Assembly (NCBI GenBank): GCA_963667425.1
Contig: OY763407.1
Span: 1,736,001-1,800,000 of the forward strand
Direction of reading: 5' to 3'
Length of the DNA stretch: 64,000 nt
From: G963667425 sp963667425 [NCBI: bacterium]
Lineage (GTDB): Bacteria > UBP6 > UBA1177
In this document: positions 63,287 through 64,000 of the stretch, in pieces
Numbering within the stretch: position 1 is the first letter of the stretch
Layout of the letters: each line of letters starts with the position of its first letter
Translations under genes and position numbers: made by a program
Notes under the pieces: model-generated
The model's input: the letters and a program-made list of their open reading frames with translations, nothing else
What the model was told of the DNA's origin: nothing
Databases searched by the model: none

Positions 63287-64000
63287 AAACTTAAAAAAAG
63301 ATTTTTTAAAAGGAATTTTTTGGACATCAATTGAAAAAGCAGGAACTGTATTACTGCAAGTTATAATTGGAATTATTCTGACCAGACTACTATTTCCAAA
63401 AGACTTTGGGTTAATAGCTATGGTTTTTATTATTATTGCAGTTTCTAACATACTTATTGATGGTGGATTTAATTTAGCGTTAGTAAGGGAAAATAAAATA
63501 AAACAAAATACCTTTTCGTCTGTATTTGTTTTTAATCTTTTTTCAGCATTTATAATTTACGGAATAATATATCTTTTAGCACCATTGATAGCTCAATTCT
63601 TCCAAGAAGAAACTCTCACACCTATAGTAAGAATATTAAGTTTATCCATACCTATCAAATCTTTTTCTCTAATTCAGATAGTAATTTTAGAAAGAAATCT
63701 TGATTTTAAAAAAATCTCTTTTAATTATATTTTATCCGGTCTTGCTTCAGGAATAATAGCAATCATACTTGCCTACAGTGGTTATGGTGTTTGGGCATTA
63801 GTTTTTCAAACACTTTCTTCCGTTTTTATTTCAACAGTACTCTTTTGGATAACAAGCAGTTGGAAGCTAAGCTTAAAGTTTGATTTACATGAAATTAAAA
63901 GAATTTTCCCTTTTTCAATAAACGTTCTTACAGCCTCTATTATTAATAGCATTTATGAAAACTTATCTTCTATACTGATTGGGAAGTGTTTCAATCCTCA
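63279..64000 (+). CDS. Polysaccharide flippase (Wzx-like), partial at the window end
   Basis: The frame starts at ATG 63279 inside the end of the glycosyltransferase gene and stays open to the window end (240 codons). The sequence MPENLKKDFLKGIFWTSIEKAG, then hydrophobic helices separated by short loops (TRLLFPKDFGLIAM..., YSGYGVWALVFQ) matches MATE/Wzx-type exporters of lipid-linked sugar units (PF13440-like, 'lipopolysaccharide biosynthesis protein'). The C-terminal part is outside the window. Confidence 0.88.
   Translation, partial: MPENLKKDFLKGIFWTSIEKAGTVLLQVIIGIILTRLLFPKDFGLIAMVFIIIAVSNILIDGGFNLALVRENKIKQNTFSSVFVFNLFSAFIIYGIIYLLAPLIAQFFQEETLTPIVRILSLSIPIKSFSLIQIVILERNLDFKKISFNYILSGLASGIIAIILAYSGYGVWALVFQTLSSVFISTVLFWITSSWKLSLKFDLHEIKRIFPFSINVLTASIINSIYENLSSILIGKCFNP

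Overview
This is a low-GC, gene-dense stretch of a Gram-negative (outer-membrane) bacterial chromosome. BamA, Skp, the LolCDE transporter, many lipoproteins with clear lipoboxes and an O-antigen-type locus show the cell envelope type. The order lysS-lolC-lolD-bamA-skp, a sigma-region-4-only protein, C-terminal 'GCS + membrane anchor' tails and acidic Asp-rich lipoproteins are reminiscent of deltaproteobacteria-like lineages, but I cannot place the organism more precisely. The genetic code is standard: TGA is used as a stop in many genes. Recognisable promoters are mostly TTGACA/TTGATT, 16-17 bp, TATAAT-like.

Layout. 1-7958: the end of a CRISPR-Cas operon (probable cas3 tail, cas4, cas1, cas2), a leader, and a very large array of 90 intact repeats plus one decayed terminal repeat (90 spacers of 35-38 bp). 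7959-8560: a decayed zone with an eroded repeat, a small ORF built of 21-bp tandem repeats and a gene remnant. 8560-13113: two tandem, mosaic-identity lipoprotein paralogs. 13231-19547: glycerate kinase, a membrane transglutaminase, a small STAS-like protein, two parvulin foldases and a DnaQ-like exonuclease. 19637-19712: tRNA-Phe. 19851-25380: a histidine kinase / receiver / hybrid kinase operon facing a degenerate PAS-sensor gene. 25394-33771: envelope-biogenesis operon (lysS, lolC, lolE, lolD, bamA, skp, metallo-hydrolase). 33876-41122: lipoproteins, a sigma-4-like regulator, a MORN-repeat lipoprotein, a nucleotidyltransferase-phosphatase-lipocalin-like operon and a broken outer-membrane protein gene. 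41449-45622: metK, rpsI, rplM, guaB and a thioesterase. 45730-54278: a 1170-aa protein I recognise as PPi-dependent PEP carboxykinase, an HU protein, a TPR lipoprotein, a thioredoxin-like lipoprotein, a DegT aminotransferase and purB. 54438-60453: a repeat-rich surface protein, a tRNA-dihydrouridine synthase, UDP-glucose dehydrogenase and an AAA-like/PD-(D/E)XK protein. 60690-64000: start of a polysaccharide cluster (aminotransferase, acetyltransferase, glycosyltransferase, flippase cut by the window end).

The most notable observations are: two CRISPR spacers that are the same protospacer acquired with different lengths, and two that encode nearly the same peptide with synonymous changes; mosaic lipoprotein duplicates whose duplication carried the last codons of the neighbouring kinase gene; an outer-membrane protein gene interrupted by a single TGA; a hairpin-bearing copy of a gene's 3' end about 1.7 kb away; and a lysS promoter that overlaps the preceding gene's terminator.
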